Source: Seiridium cupressi
Lineage: Eukaryota; Ascomycota; Sordariomycetes; Amphisphaeriales; Sporocadaceae
DNA length: 64,000 bases
Reading direction: 5' to 3'
NCBI GenBank assembly: GCA_036674765.1
Contig: JARVKI010000029.1
Location: 62,001-126,000, forward strand
Shown: positions 1 to 11,430 of the stretch, piece by piece
How the letters are laid out: every line of letters starts with the position of its first letter
Numbering within the stretch: position 1 is the stretch's first letter
Notes under the pieces: generated by a model
The model's input: the letters and a program-made list of their open reading frames with translations, nothing else
Told to the model about the DNA's origin: nothing
The model's database searches: none
Program-made: the position numbers and the translations under genes

Positions 1-503
1 GGCGACTACACATTCCATTATGCACGCAGGAGGGCCAGTCTTGCGTGGAGCAATGCGGACATTCCCTCCTATGCGTATCGGTTTGATGTCATTGTGAATG
101 GCATTCCGGACTATGTGGCAGCAACTCATTTCCAAGAAGTAAGTACATGCTCGCCTACTCGCAGTGGTGTTTTCTGACAAGCATATGCCAGGTCGCTTTC
201 GTATTCTATAACCTCAACGGAGATGGTTATGCCACCAACCCGTTCGCCAATACTACGCAAGAATACAAAGATCTTGCCCTTACGATGTCGTCTGCGTGGA
301 TCAACTTCTTCGTGTCACTAGACCCCAATAGTGCCGCAGTAAGCCCACAGTGGCCGGTCTACAATACCACGTCTGGCGGTGGTGTTGGCGAGGAGATTGT
401 CTGGAGTGTTGCGAATGAGGGAAGCTATGTCGAGTTCGATGATTATAGGGCCGAGGGCATCAAGTACATGAGCGATAACGCGCTGACCCTGTTCGGAAAC
501 TAA
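1..503 (+). CDS. Type-B carboxylesterase/lipase, C-terminal part (gene enters from the left edge)
   Basis: Two exons are visible: 1-138 and 192-503, separated by a 53-nt GT-AG intron (139-191). They encode the last 149 residues. The segment ATHFQEVAFVF has the spacing around the catalytic histidine seen near the end of type-B carboxylesterases (COesterase family, alpha/beta hydrolase fold), followed by the usual helix in which Trp and Phe of SSAWINFFVS are conserved. The nucleophile serine and oxyanion loop lie off the window. Such enzymes hydrolyse carboxylic esters and many fungal members are secreted; no signal peptide can be judged here. It stands upstream of a decayed amidohydrolase and a P450 on the same strand, so it may belong to a secondary-metabolite set (inference). 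Family call is firm, substrate unknown. Confidence 0.85.
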
Positions 504-1627
504 TCCGTTGCATCGCGGTATCCGGCGGTGCAACCCGTAGAGTCAGCCTCCTACAATTATGAAAATACACGATTTACAACCCTCTTACTTGGTCTTTATT
601 GGCTATAATGTAGTGAATATTTGTGCAAGCCTGAATCCGCTTGTTGGCAAAACTAAAGCTCAAATTGGGCCATCAACCTGTCGCTGACGAAAGGATGTTG
701 GGCTCGACTAGTCCTTGTACGAGAGGTTCTTCGATGGGAGGCGGCGTGTACTATCTTCCGTGTGTCGGCTTTCTGACTTGCTGTAAATGTTATCCGGGGG
801 AACGACACACGATCCGAGGCATTTTGCGTTTTGTGGCTGTCCATTGCCCACATGGTCACAATGATACAAGGTGATCGCGTTTTTCATTAGGACTGGATTG
901 ATAGATCACTGTTCTTCCCCGAAGTGTGCGACTTATATCTAGCCAGCTTCGGAATACATTCTAGGCCATCATCAGCGAGTGTCTATATCTTCGGCGAGGG
1001 CATATTGTAATAAGGAACACGCGCATCGAAAGACAGAACTCCGAGCCTACCGCCACAGGTACAAAGGTGGTACTCGAAATGAGGAAAGAGCGTATCGGAA
1101 TGAACCCGATGACTGCTCGGGGGGCGGGTTGCCGGCCACCGACCGGGAACCGTTGTTTTACCCGCCCCGCCCTCAACTTGTCTCCCCCCTTCTCCCGTCT
1201 CTCATTTAACTAGTGTGCATTAGTTGCCGTTATTGGCGCTGTTTAATGTTCGTCTATAATTTCGTGGTGGTTGAATTGGATATAACCAACTTTTGGGTTC
1301 AGCAGTTAAGTAAACGTGCTTAACGTCACCTAGCAACTTCACGAGTGATATTTATTGCATTTAGGGTAAGTCAAGTGAAACCAAATAAGTAGCATATTTT
1401 CTTGATAATAAATACGTGAAGAGTTTTGTTCTTTCCTGCTATTGGATTGGTCACCTAAAATTAACTCTACTTGGATGTGAATGGTCGAATCCGTCGTTAC
1501 TAGTGCAGCCCGATCGCTCTCCCGCAGGACCGGGACGTCTCAAATTGATACACAGTAAAGTACCAATTCAATAAATATGGTTAACGGGCTCTGATGATTT
1601 TCGCAGTATACATGTTCTAACATCAAG
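504..1627. other. Intergenic region, no gene supported
   Basis: It holds the 3' flank of the esterase and whatever remains of the 5' part of the amidohydrolase pseudogene. A C-rich stretch lies at about 1156-1200. Around 1540-1570 a short frame with a His-Ser pair followed by Val-Pro could be the ruin of the missing metal-binding exon, but it is too weak to annotate. Open frames here are short and have no recognisable content. Confidence 0.5.
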
Positions 1628-2728
1628 CTTCGTCAAAGCTCTAGAGGACAACGGCGGTGATCCGTCGGGATGGACGACGCCCAGTTGGACTCTCGAAGAA
1701 TGCGTTCGCTTTAGCGACACAATCGGGGCGCCCTTCTTCGTGTTACCTGTGACCGCTCCCGGGCCTGCGCTTCTCGGCCCTATTGAAGAGGGCAGGAAGC
1801 TGGCGCGGACCTTGAATGAGGAGGTCTGGGACGTCTGCTGCCAGCGCCGAGGCAGGTTTGGCTTCTTCGCCAGCTTGCCTGACTTCAACGATGTCGAGGG
1901 CACGCTGGAGAGAGCTGAGACATGTACTCGAGGTCGAGAAGAGAGCAAACGGAGTCATTGTCATGACGTCCTACGGAGACAAGCTGATTGGTGATGAGTC
2001 CTTCAAGCCCATATGGGAGATGCTGAACAAGCACTCTGCCTTGGTCTTCGTTGATCCTGGCCATGTGAATATCACACCGGCCAAGATCTCTGGGTTTCTC
2101 CCGCAGCCTGTAATCGACTACCCGCAAGCTACAACGAGAGCGGCCATGTCGCTGCTTCTTTCCGGAATCATGACAGATTTCACTAGCATTGAGGTCATTC
2201 TTAGCCACGCCGGTGGGACGTTTCCGTACCTGGGGCAACGCGCCATTGGAAGTCTTGTGGACCCCATGACCGCTCAAAACTCAAAGGTCAACGTGGTACA
2301 AGCGTAGGTATTGGAGATTGCTTTTATGATTGAGCTTGTTGATGCCGACAACGTTGTTGCCAGGAAACTTGCTGCCAGCCGGTTCTGGTACGACATTGCG
2401 CTCTCGACGAGCGAGCCTCAGCTCAAGGCTTTGTTAGCCTTTACCTCACCGTCCAAAAATCCTCTACGGTAGCGATTTCCCATACGCACCCAGGCTTGGT
2501 ATCTATGGCGGTCTGTTACAGTATAGCAAATGCATTGGTAGCGATGAAGGCAAGAAGATAGCACCAGCTCAATTGAATGAAAATGCTACGGGGCTTCTCA
2601 GGAAGCATCGAGGGGAGAAAAGCTTCTTGCCTCACGCGGAGGGAGGCGAGTATCCGAAAGAGCCGGAGTTCGGATTAGAGGACAGCAAGGACGCCGAAGC
2701 AGCTAGAGCACAGCTAGACAATTTTTGA
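1628..2728 (+). pseudogene. Decayed amidohydrolase, 6-methylsalicylate decarboxylase (ACMSD-like) type
   Basis: Translation in changing frames gives a near-complete C-terminal two thirds of an ACMSD-like amidohydrolase. Landmarks are GGDPSGWTTPSW near the start, SHAGGTFPYLGQRA (conserved metal-ligand His region) at about 2203-2240, and YGSDFPYAP (conserved Asp) at about 2463-2490. Three defects are seen. The N-terminal exon with the family's HxH metal motif is absent. The frame changes at about 1914-1918 as if two bases (CT) were lost. A run of five A at 2455-2459 has one base too many, after which the frame shifts and then stays open to the stop at 2726-2728. A 60-nt intron (2304-2363) is still recognisable and in phase. 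Family members decarboxylate 6-methylsalicylate or related aromatic acids in polyketide pathways. Sequencing error could explain the homopolymer shift but not all three defects. Confidence 0.75.
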
Positions 2729-2997
2729 GTTTAAATGAAGCAGACACGGTTATCACGTAGTCTCATCCAGACGTAAAGCCGTGTGCCCATAACGCGTAGA
2801 CTAGTACGGTTCCATGGGTCTGCTTTTAGATGTGCTGAGCTGACTTTGTTGAGTGATAGGGAAGTTCCTCCGTCTCAACAATGGTGAACGGATGTCAACC
2901 GCTCGCATTCGTTAAACATGTCGGGACCGTTCCGGCCCCACTATTTCCAAGGGTTCAGTATACTCAGGAGGATGAAGCGTCAGCAGTGGAGTGGTCA

Positions 2998-3003
2998 TAT
3001 AAG
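2998..3003 (+). promoter_or_regulatory. TATA-like box upstream of the P450 gene
   Basis: TATAAG lies about 90 bases before the P450 start codon, in an AT-rich leader. Position and sequence fit a core promoter element; no transcript evidence is available. Confidence 0.4.
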
Positions 3004-3090
3004 GACAATAAATTCGCAGCACTGATGAATCAAAAAGAATATTACACAAGTTGATGTTCAATCTCTATTCAATCCTACGAATTTGTCATA

Positions 3091-4887
3091 ATGTTAGCAG
3101 TCCTCAGCAAATACGTTGTAGATTTCTACGCGACGTACCCCTTTTGGTGCTATCTGCTGGTTCTATTGACATTTTCTAATGCTATATTTCTCATAGTAGT
3201 TGAGATCTTCAAGCCTATTGGAAAAAGAAAGGGACGCGATGGCCAAAGACCTCGCCTGCCCCCTGGACCGGCAGGAGTGCCGATATTGGGCAGCCTGGCG
3301 GAGCTGAAAAGTATACGGAAAGATCCAGAACACAAGCTCGTAAGTATTAGCTTGGAGATTTAATTCAGGGCATAGAAAAAAGGACTGCGAGTAGCTAATC
3401 AAGTTCCCAGCTTAAAGGTTTAGCCAAGTACGGCGAGATGACGACATTACACATGGGCCAGAAGACCTGGATCTTGCTCAACAGCCATAGAGTCGTCTCC
3501 GAGATCATAGCCAAACGAAGCGGCGTGACCAATACCCGATCTCCCATGCCCATCTCCAGCGGGATTGTGAGCCATGATCGACGGTCCCTTCTGCTGCCTC
3601 GGGAGACCTGGACGGAGCGCCGTCGGGTGATGCACAGCTTGCTGAGCGGCACAGCGCTGAGGCAATATGGCGAGTGGCAAGAGACAGAGAGCACGCAGAT
3701 GATGGCTGAGTATGTCTTCAAGCCCGAGCTGTGGTACAAGCATCACTACCGTTACACGAACTCGGTGGTGCACCGCATTACGCTCGGGGACCGGCTGGTC
3801 AAGTCGACCAAGGAGCTGGCGGATCTCCAGAACTGCGTCACCTTCTTCGTCGGCAGCATTGGGAAAAGCATGGTGGACTGGTTTCCCGGCGTGGCGAAGC
3901 TACCCAAGTTCTTGCATTTCTGGGCACCGCAGTGGGAGAGGCTGGCTCAATGGAACTATGATGTGTACAAATCCTGGTACGAGCCTGTCCGGAAGCAAGT
4001 CGAAGATGGCACGGCGCTCCCCTCGTTCGTCCGCGACATCCTGCTGCACCCGGACACCAAATACGCCGGCGATAGCGAAGATTCGATGTATGTGGCGATG
4101 CAGCTGATCGAGGCTGGAAGTGACACGACACGTGAGGCGCTCAACACTATGATCATGGCGTCGCTCGAGCATCCTGAGCCCTTCCGGAAGGCACGAGCAG
4201 AGATAGACAGGGTCTGCGGAGTGGGTGCTGAAGCACGACTGCCGATATTGAACGATATGGAAGACCTGCGCTATATTTGCGCCATGGCGAAGGAGGTTCT
4301 GAGGTGGCGGCCCCTATTTGTCCTGACTCCAGACCACACCTCGAGCCAGGATATCGATTTCGAAGGCTACCATTTCCCAGCCGGTGTCGGCTTTATAATC
4401 AACGAGGTCGCCGTGGGTAACGAGTGCGAGGACCCGGAGGCTTTCAAGCCAGAGAGGTGGATGGATGGCCACGAGATTGATATCGCACATGGCCTGTGGC
4501 AATTTGGTGGAGGCCGACGCATCTGTGTTGGGTACCGCCTCGCGCAGAGGAGTCTTTTCATCAACATAGCGCGCTTGGTTCAGTGCATCGACTTCAAAGC
4601 TGTAAGCCGTTCCCCTTCTCTTCTCGATGAGTATTCCTCTTGGCCGAGCCTGTAGCTGCATGCTAACGCATAACAATTGATAGAATGGCCCATACAACCC
4701 TCTCAAACTACACCATCATTCAACAGACGAGCCATTTCCTGTGAAAACCAGTATTCGAAGCGATGATTACGAAAGGCTGATTATAGAGGAAGCAACTAGA
4801 TTGGGCGTCTTGGAAGATGCGAAAACGGCAAGAGACAGTGACGGATCGGATCCAAGTGCTGATTTCAGCGAGCTCATAAGGAACTAA
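3091..4887 (+). CDS. Cytochrome P450, CYP619-like (patulin PatH/PatI type)
   Basis: Three exons (3091-3339, 3411-4601, 4684-4887) give 547 residues; introns of 71 and 82 nt have good GT-AG borders and total coding length is in frame. An N-terminal membrane anchor at about residues 17-36 is followed by a basic stretch and the proline hinge RLPPGPAGVPILG, so it should sit in the ER membrane facing the cytosol. The I-helix motif AGSDTTRE, the K-helix ExxR in KEVLRWRP, and the heme loop FGGGRRICVG with Cys at about 455 are all intact. Overall look and the AGSDTTREALN motif recall the CYP619 enzymes that hydroxylate m-cresol or m-hydroxybenzyl alcohol in patulin synthesis. That subfamily assignment is from memory and moderate; P450 identity is certain. 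It is the only undamaged enzyme between the esterase fragment and ADE17. Confidence 0.93.
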
Positions 4888-5576
4888 ACCAGGGGGGCGG
4901 ACAAAACCCACTACTTGAGCACAATATTTGGTTTATCAGTCACTTTAATAAGCCTGAAAAGATAGTTGGTTTCTATAGATTTGGGTTGTGTTTTCTCGGA
5001 ACTACCACTGCGTTTTTGGACGGTTTCAAATTTATCGCACTTTTGAGGTGACGGCGGATGTGTTTGAACCACGTGTACACCTCCCAAAACATAGTTGCCC
5101 ATAAGCAAGTCGGGATATTTTACGGCACCTGACGCCGAGTTGACTTGCTGGCTGTGAAACATGCTCGAAAGAAAAATACATTTGATCTTGCAGTTATAAA
5201 ATCGGGGTGCTTCGGTGCGTAAATGCGTTGCTTGACGCTGGCAATAGCCTTTGTTTACCGGTTAATTGGACCTTAAGCAAGCCTTCGACAATATCCAAAA
5301 ATCGTCTAGAGTCAGTACCACGCCTTGGCCAAGTATCAAACTTGTCTAGTCAGAAACGATATCGCTTTGATGTCCTACGATGCTTGGTTCCTAAAACCAT
5401 CTGCGATGGCCACGAGAGTTATACGCAGCCCAAAGGGAACCCTGACTGATAGCATAACCTAGGAAGCCTCAGCCCTGACTTGTTTCGTAAAATCAATGAA
5501 TTCAAACGGCCGGCGGCAGAGCTTGAGAACACGTGGAAGCGATTTTCTATCTTGTGTGGTCATCTGGGTATCTAAT
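4888..5576. other. Convergent intergenic region
   Basis: This lies between the 3' ends of the P450 (+) and the purine gene (-). Short open frames on both strands show no domain or motif. I see no gene, repeat or RNA here. Confidence 0.5.
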
Positions 5577-7487
5577 TTAATGATGGAACAGTCTGACATT
5601 TTGTTCCACGAACACGATGTTCAGCTTCTCAGCTGTCTCGTAGACGGCACCGTCGTTCTGACTGCCGCCAGGCGCGGCGATGTACTTGACACCAGAGCGG
5701 TGTGCTCGGTACACATTGTCAATGAAGGGGAACTGATTATGTTAGTATCAACCTCAAAAAATCTTCTATATGGAGTACTTACGAAGGCATCGCTGGAAAC
5801 GGCAACATCGGTTAGCTTTCCAGACCATTCCTCACGCTCTGCTTCGGTGAAAGCAGCAGGAACCTCCTCGAATACAGCCTCAAACTGCTCCCTCTCGGGA
5901 CCCGACTTGGGCAGCTCACCGCTGACCAACAGGTCGATGGCATTGCTCTTGTCAGGTCGCTTGGTACCTTTCTTCCACTTGAGGCCAAGAACCTTGGGGT
6001 GGAAACGGAACCACCAGTTGTCAGCCTTGTCACCGGCGAGGCGTGTACAGTGGATACGGGACTGTTGACCTGCACCAAGGCCGACGATTTGTCCATCCTT
6101 GGCATAGCAGACAGAGTTGCTCTGGGTGTACTTCAGAGCGATGGTTGCAACCGTAAGATCACGGGCAGCAGACTCAGGCAGGGCAAAGTCCTTGGGTGTG
6201 ACGGTGCGGGTGAATGAGCTGGGAGTGATCTCCACGTCATTGCGGTGCTGCTGCAATGTGATGCCGTACACTGTCCTTGTCTCGGTGGAGTCTGGGACGT
6301 AGTCCTGGTCCATCTGGAGAACCAGGTACTTGCCACCCTTCTTCTTCTTGAGGATTTGCAGAGCAGCATCCTCAAAACCGGGAGCGATAACACCGTCTGA
6401 AACCTCCTTGGAGATGATGCTGGCAGTAGGAACATCGACGATATCGCTAAGAGCGATCATGTCGCCGAAGCTGCTCATGCGGTCGGCTCCGCGCGCTCTG
6501 GCGTAAGCCTGAGCAAGACCCGAGGTCTCAATGCCCTGAATATCATCGACAAAGTATACCTTGCGCTCATCGGCACTCAAGGGCACACCAATAGCAGCAC
6601 CAGCAGGAGAGACATGCTTGAAGCTGGCTGCGGCAGGCTTGCCGAGCGCCGCCTTGAGCTCCTTGACCAACGGCCAGCTGTTCAAGGCATCCAAGAGGTT
6701 GATGTAGCCTGGGGAGCCGTTCAGAACCTTGAAGGGAAGATTTGATGACTTCATGAAGGCAGCGGCAGGCTTCTGGTGAGGGTTGGCTCCGTAACGAAGT
6801 TGCGAATACTGCTCACCATTGGCAGCGTACCGCGCACGGAAGAAGGCTGAGATGTTGTCATCGTAGTCGGCCGTGTGCTCGAACGCCTTCAGCGCGTATC
6901 GGTTGCGGCTCGTCTCCTTGATCTCACCGGCCCCGAGCTCCTTAAGGAATTCAGCGTAATCGTTCGGGTCGCTCAGGATGGTGACGCGAGCGTGGTTCTT
7001 CGCGGCAGCTCGAATGAGAGTTACACCACCAATGTCGATCTCCTCAACCGCCTCGGGCACGGTGACGTTGGGCTTTGCGATGGTCTCCTTGAAGGGGTAC
7101 AGGTTACAGACGACGTAGTCGACCTTGTCGATATGTTGCTCCGCGAGGTCCTTCTCGTCGGAGGCAAGGTTACGGGCCAGGATACCAGCGTGAACGGCGG
7201 GGTGCAGGGTCTTGACCCGGCCAGCGAGCATCTCAGGTGCTTTGGTAATGGCAGAAATGTCCCTTCACGGCGTATAAGCAATTTGCCAGTCGAATAAAAC
7301 GTCTGCGCAGCCATGCAATGAAGACCGAAAATGGGGTTGCTTACTCTACAGCGAAGCCTGATTCTCTGATCATCTTGGCCGTGCCGCCTGAAGCAAGGAT
7401 GCGAACATTCTGCTGGACCAGGCCTTTGGCGAGGTCCAACAGGCCGGTCTTGTCGTAGACGGAAACAATGGCAATTCTTTGGGCCAT
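5577..7487 (-). CDS. ADE17: Bifunctional AICAR transformylase / IMP cyclohydrolase
   Basis: Three exons on the minus strand (7487-7345, 7262-5783, 5732-5577) give 592 residues, the normal length for this enzyme. Introns are 82 nt (7263-7344) and 50 nt (5733-5782). It catalyses the last two steps of de novo purine synthesis: formylation of AICAR with 10-formyl-THF, then ring closure to IMP, in the cytosol. The N-terminal MGS-like cyclohydrolase domain contains [17 protein letters not shown]. The transformylase domain follows, with [14 protein letters not shown] and the catalytic Lys-His in [11 protein letters not shown]. The final small exon restores the family C-terminus with PGGSQND and the ending VRLFHH. 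The start ATG is set by the [19 protein letters not shown] N-terminus. The gene is undamaged, unlike its metabolic neighbours, as expected for an essential pathway. Confidence 0.97.
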
Positions 7488-8046
7488 ATTGGGGTTTGCT
7501 GAAAGCAGTCAATGCAGCAAGCCAAGAAAGTAGAACTGGTCGATGCAGACAGAGAGTTTGCAAAGAGATTACGTTCAGTTCACTCTCGCCCGTGGTGACG
7601 GTGTTTGGCGGGGTGCGGAGCTCCTTCGGCGACGAATATTTTCATTTTTAATTCTTAGCAGGGATCCGAATCGCGGGGCAGTTTTTCTGCAGCTCCTCGT
7701 CCCCACTTGTCACTTAGCTCTATTGATTTTACGAAATAAGGTACAATGTAGGGCTGAGACTTCCCGAACCTAGGTTATGTTATACTACGTCTTGCATACA
7801 TACGCAAGACTTGACAATATCACCATGCAAAGCTATAAATCAGAAAACATAGGCCAGTAGTTTTTCCCTCAGGAATTATAAATAGAAGGGATAGATTAAA
7901 ATTGCAAGCATCGGTCGCGCGGGTAACAGACGTTGAAAATTTACGGAGAGTCCCATGTTGTGATTAAGGATGCCAAATCGCAACGACTTTGCTCATAAAA
8001 TGTTGAACAATGCATTTGCATCTATTGAAACGATTCAAATGAGATA
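7488..8046. other. Promoter of the purine gene and 3' flank of the Zn2Cys6 regulator
   Basis: Both neighbours are on the minus strand, so this segment should carry the ADE17 promoter on its left side and the terminator of the regulator on its right. AT-rich, with no open frame of merit. Confidence 0.45.
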
Positions 8047-10670
8047 TCATTGGGAAAAAAAGTCTATGGACAGGTTCCAATCAAACGGCATATCGACCAT
8101 ATTAGAATCATTCATGAGCTCAAACGGCAATATGTCGACAAGCTCCCCGATTGCAGGCTGAGGTATGTCCTGATGTATGGAGCTGGCGTCCTTTGAAAGG
8201 CCACCTCGAGCCCCGTTTTGACCTGGTAGAAACGACTGTTAGCATTGAATCGTTCAGTTGTAGAGGAGGAAAAAAGAATCAAATCATTTGTTCACTGAGG
8301 GATGACCTACTACTAATCTCCCTTCCTGGCATGACATCGTTGCGAATATTGCGCAGAAGCTTGCGGGATTTCTGAACTGAGGCGCTATGCGATGTCAAGT
8401 GTTCTAGTATCGCGTCGCAGAATTTCCAATGCCGCTGGATCTCGTGCTGAGCAAAGGAAGCTTTCACTTGGGGATGAAGTTGGCGGACGATCAATATGAG
8501 CCCTGAAGTACATGCATCTAGGCAGGCAAGCATGTCAGTAGTGAAAGGATGGTAGGGGGGGGAGAGTTGAGTGGACCGACATAGACCATCCCACCACCAG
8601 CCTCCTGTAGCAGCTGTGCGATGGGTCTTGTGCACCAGTTCAATCAGCTCCATGGCGGCGTTCACACAGGTTTTTGCACATTCAACAGTGAACGAAGAGT
8701 ACAGAGAATTGCAAAGCGCGCTATCGTTGGTTGGCAGGCCTTGTGCTGCCAACTGGTTTGTGACAGAGAGCTGCGTGAGGATAGGGCGGTGAAGCATGAT
8801 CTGGAGATACAGAAACCTGTTGAGATCAGAAAATGCCTGGTAAGTCTGATAGCCAATTTCACGCACCTTCCATGGAGTACTACACGTTGTGTTTCGAAAG
8901 TGAGTCGGTGATGGTTGGGAACTTCTGCCAAATCCTGCGGCTTCTTCCAGGAGAGTATCGGCAGTAAAGACTCTGCGAAGGACGCAAGTTTCGAATCGAG
9001 CTCTAGAATCATTTTGAAATCGTGGACCTTTGCTTGGGCGTGCATAGCTTCGGTACCGAATCCACTGTTGCTCCCCTCGTAAACCTGAGTGAGAATGGCT
9101 TTCAGAAGATTACATAGACGTGAGTGTTCGTTGAAGAAAAGCAGTCTCGAGGGACATTGCCGTGATAGTAGTCCCTCATTTTGGTCCTTGTCTGGTGATA
9201 TGTCGTCCGAAATAACCGGCATGGGAAGCGGCGGAATGTTTGCTGTCATCGTTGGGCGCCCAAATGTCATGCTGACAGCCCTGACTTATACATGTTAGAA
9301 CCATGATCCACCCAAATGAGTAAACACCTAGGAAGGACAGCAAATATCTTAGGCAAAGTTTGTCCCGGAGGAACGTACATATCGAGATTGACGCAGCCGT
9401 GCCACGTTCGTCTGCTTATGTCAATCTCAAGTTGACTCATATCTCCCCTGGGAGTGTCTATGTGCAAGCCAAGTCCCATTGCAACCCGGCAGGCTACACC
9501 CACAGCGTTCCAGCAGCGGCTCGGAAAAGGAGTGCTCTGCAGGAATACGGCCATCAAAAGCAGGCACTGGGCAACGCCAATGTTATTGAGCTCCAGCAAA
9601 TCCAATCCGACGAAAGACTTTGACTTGAGGAAGAATGATCTCACTGCCGTCTCCTTGGGTTCCGCCGCAAGGTCGGAGAAGGTACTGCCAATGGCAAATA
9701 TAGTGTTCAGGGCACAATGAAATATGGGGGTATTAGCATTGGTATCAGGTGAACTCCCCAGTCCCACCCCAGTATATTCGGTGGTGCAGTCCAGATCATC
9801 TCGTGTCTTCCACAGATTCTGATACGCCTGCTCGAACGCGGGCCGGTGAAAGATGGGATAAATATAGAATATCTTGTCCCAGAATCGTTCTAACAGATGG
9901 TCGGCAAGTGAGCGCGGTGGCAGACTGAAGCTTTCCGAGTGAGTATAGTTGAAATAGAAGGGGCGGGGCCCTGCAGCCTTTCTTCCAGCATCTTGGCTCG
10001 GGGGGTTCATCAGAGGCAGTGCGAGCTGATTCGGGCTCTTTGCCGTCGCCATGGCTTCCTGCATGAACGAGGCCGCCGACGAGGCACCATAGAATTCCCC
10101 CAAATGCATCAAAAGACCCATCAATCTCGCCCTCTGCAGCGATGGTGCCCATTGCTGTGATGCCTCTTCCTGCGTCGTCTTTGTCGAGGGACCCCGGAGA
10201 AGTGCCGGAGACGGAGCCACGGTGGAGAGGAACCACGGACGGGTTGGTCCCGGCGACACGGGGTGAGTCCACCGTTGGTCGAGAGACTTGGCTTAGCGGC
10301 AAGGTTACGGATTGGTGGGCCTCCGGGACTGGCGAGGCTTCACTGCCGAATGGCTGGATGGCGATATCGTGCTGATTGAGTTTTTGCTCCAAGTAGTGGA
10401 TCCGGTCATGGAGGACTTTGATATATCTGGCATAGTGAGTTCGTTTGATCTTCCACGTACTTGAAGGCCTCGGTCCGTGTGTACTTACGAATCCTTGCTC
10501 GCCGTTCGAGCATTATCCATGGTGTAAATGCATTGGTCTAGCGAGAGCCCACGACGTTGGCATGACAGACAGATGGGCTTCCCACCATCACAACGACTTT
10601 TCCGGTCGCGGCATGGCTCGCAGGCCAAGGGGATCTTACGTCGCCGGTGGCGTTGGCGAGAATCGGCCAT
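8047..10670 (-). pseudogene. Zn2Cys6 transcription factor (fungal_trans domain) with a single-base frameshift
   Basis: Five exons can be traced: 10670-10489, 10426-9379, 9280-8867, 8816-8311, 8222-8047 (introns 62, 98, 50 and 88 nt). A Zn2Cys6 DNA-binding cluster lies at residues 17-44 (CX2CX6CX6CX2CX9C), then a short coiled linker containing LEQKLNQHD. The family motif EFYGASSAASFM and a fungal_trans domain with FHRPAF, MSMTFGRP-like and LHRPILTQL segments follow. At 10097-10101 there is a run of five G (minus strand). With five, the linker reads out of frame before EFYGASSAASF; with four, the frame is continuous and all exons sum to 774 codons plus stop. So this is either a recent loss-of-function allele or a homopolymer error. 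A further in-frame 63-nt segment at 8518-8580 might be an extra intron. It neighbours a monooxygenase gene set that it may once have controlled (inference). Confidence 0.82.
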
Positions 10671-11430
10671 GGCAGCTCAGCTTAGCTCCCTTAGAATCGC
10701 CCTCCCCCTTTGAACGGTATGTGGCTTTGCCAGGAGGGTAACAATGCGAATTTAGTCAGGAAAACACGGTATTCTGAGGATTCTTCTTGCTTAGCGAGGA
10801 AATCTGAATCAGCCAGCGCCTCGGTAGCAGTGTGCAGAGAAGCCTCCTGTGATCAACATGATTCTTGTCATTATACAAGAGCAGAGTATCTTGAACCGCA
10901 GCGTAACATTGATGGACTGGTGCTAGCAGTGACAGGGACCTCGGAAGTCAGTGAGAGTCCGATGCACCTCTGGCCAATCAGATGCTAGATCTGCAGAGCG
11001 GACTGATTCCGAGCAGGGCGCATCCGCTAACGGGACCATCCCGAACGACATCTGCATCTCGCTCTCGTACCTGCAACTATTGCAGATCATCCATGAGGCC
11101 ATGTATGCTTCCTTTTGTTTTTTTTATAGAAGTAATCGAGATACATACTGACCCGTGAACATTCGGCCGAAAAGACAAGTCCGAGCCAGCTGAAAGGAAT
11201 GTGATGCCGGTGCCACTTATTGTTTTGAAGGATACTTGAGGGAATACTGGATGCAACTGACCTAGACTTATGTCGTAGCTAGTGCACGACTGATAAGGGT
11301 CATAGTGTTTGAGCTGATCTACTGTGAGGGATCCGCTCTCAATCTTATTGTATTATTTTTGTTATTTTGTTATTTCGAAAATAGAAAGAGAAGCAGGACA
11401 TTATCTTAACATTCAAGTGAAATTCCTCCG
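10671..11430. other. Intergenic region upstream of the Zn2Cys6 regulator
   Basis: It is expected to hold the promoter of the regulator (minus) and the 3' flank of the monooxygenase (minus). It becomes AT-rich near 11340-11400. No gene or repeat recognised. Confidence 0.45.

Noticed and set aside
1540..1627. A surviving N-terminal exon of the amidohydrolase
   Set aside because: A His-Ser and Val-Pro pair is suggestive but the HxH motif, a start codon and a donor are not present.
5496..7297. Long plus-strand open frames across the purine gene
   Set aside because: They are antisense shadows of ADE17, with no motif and no start context.
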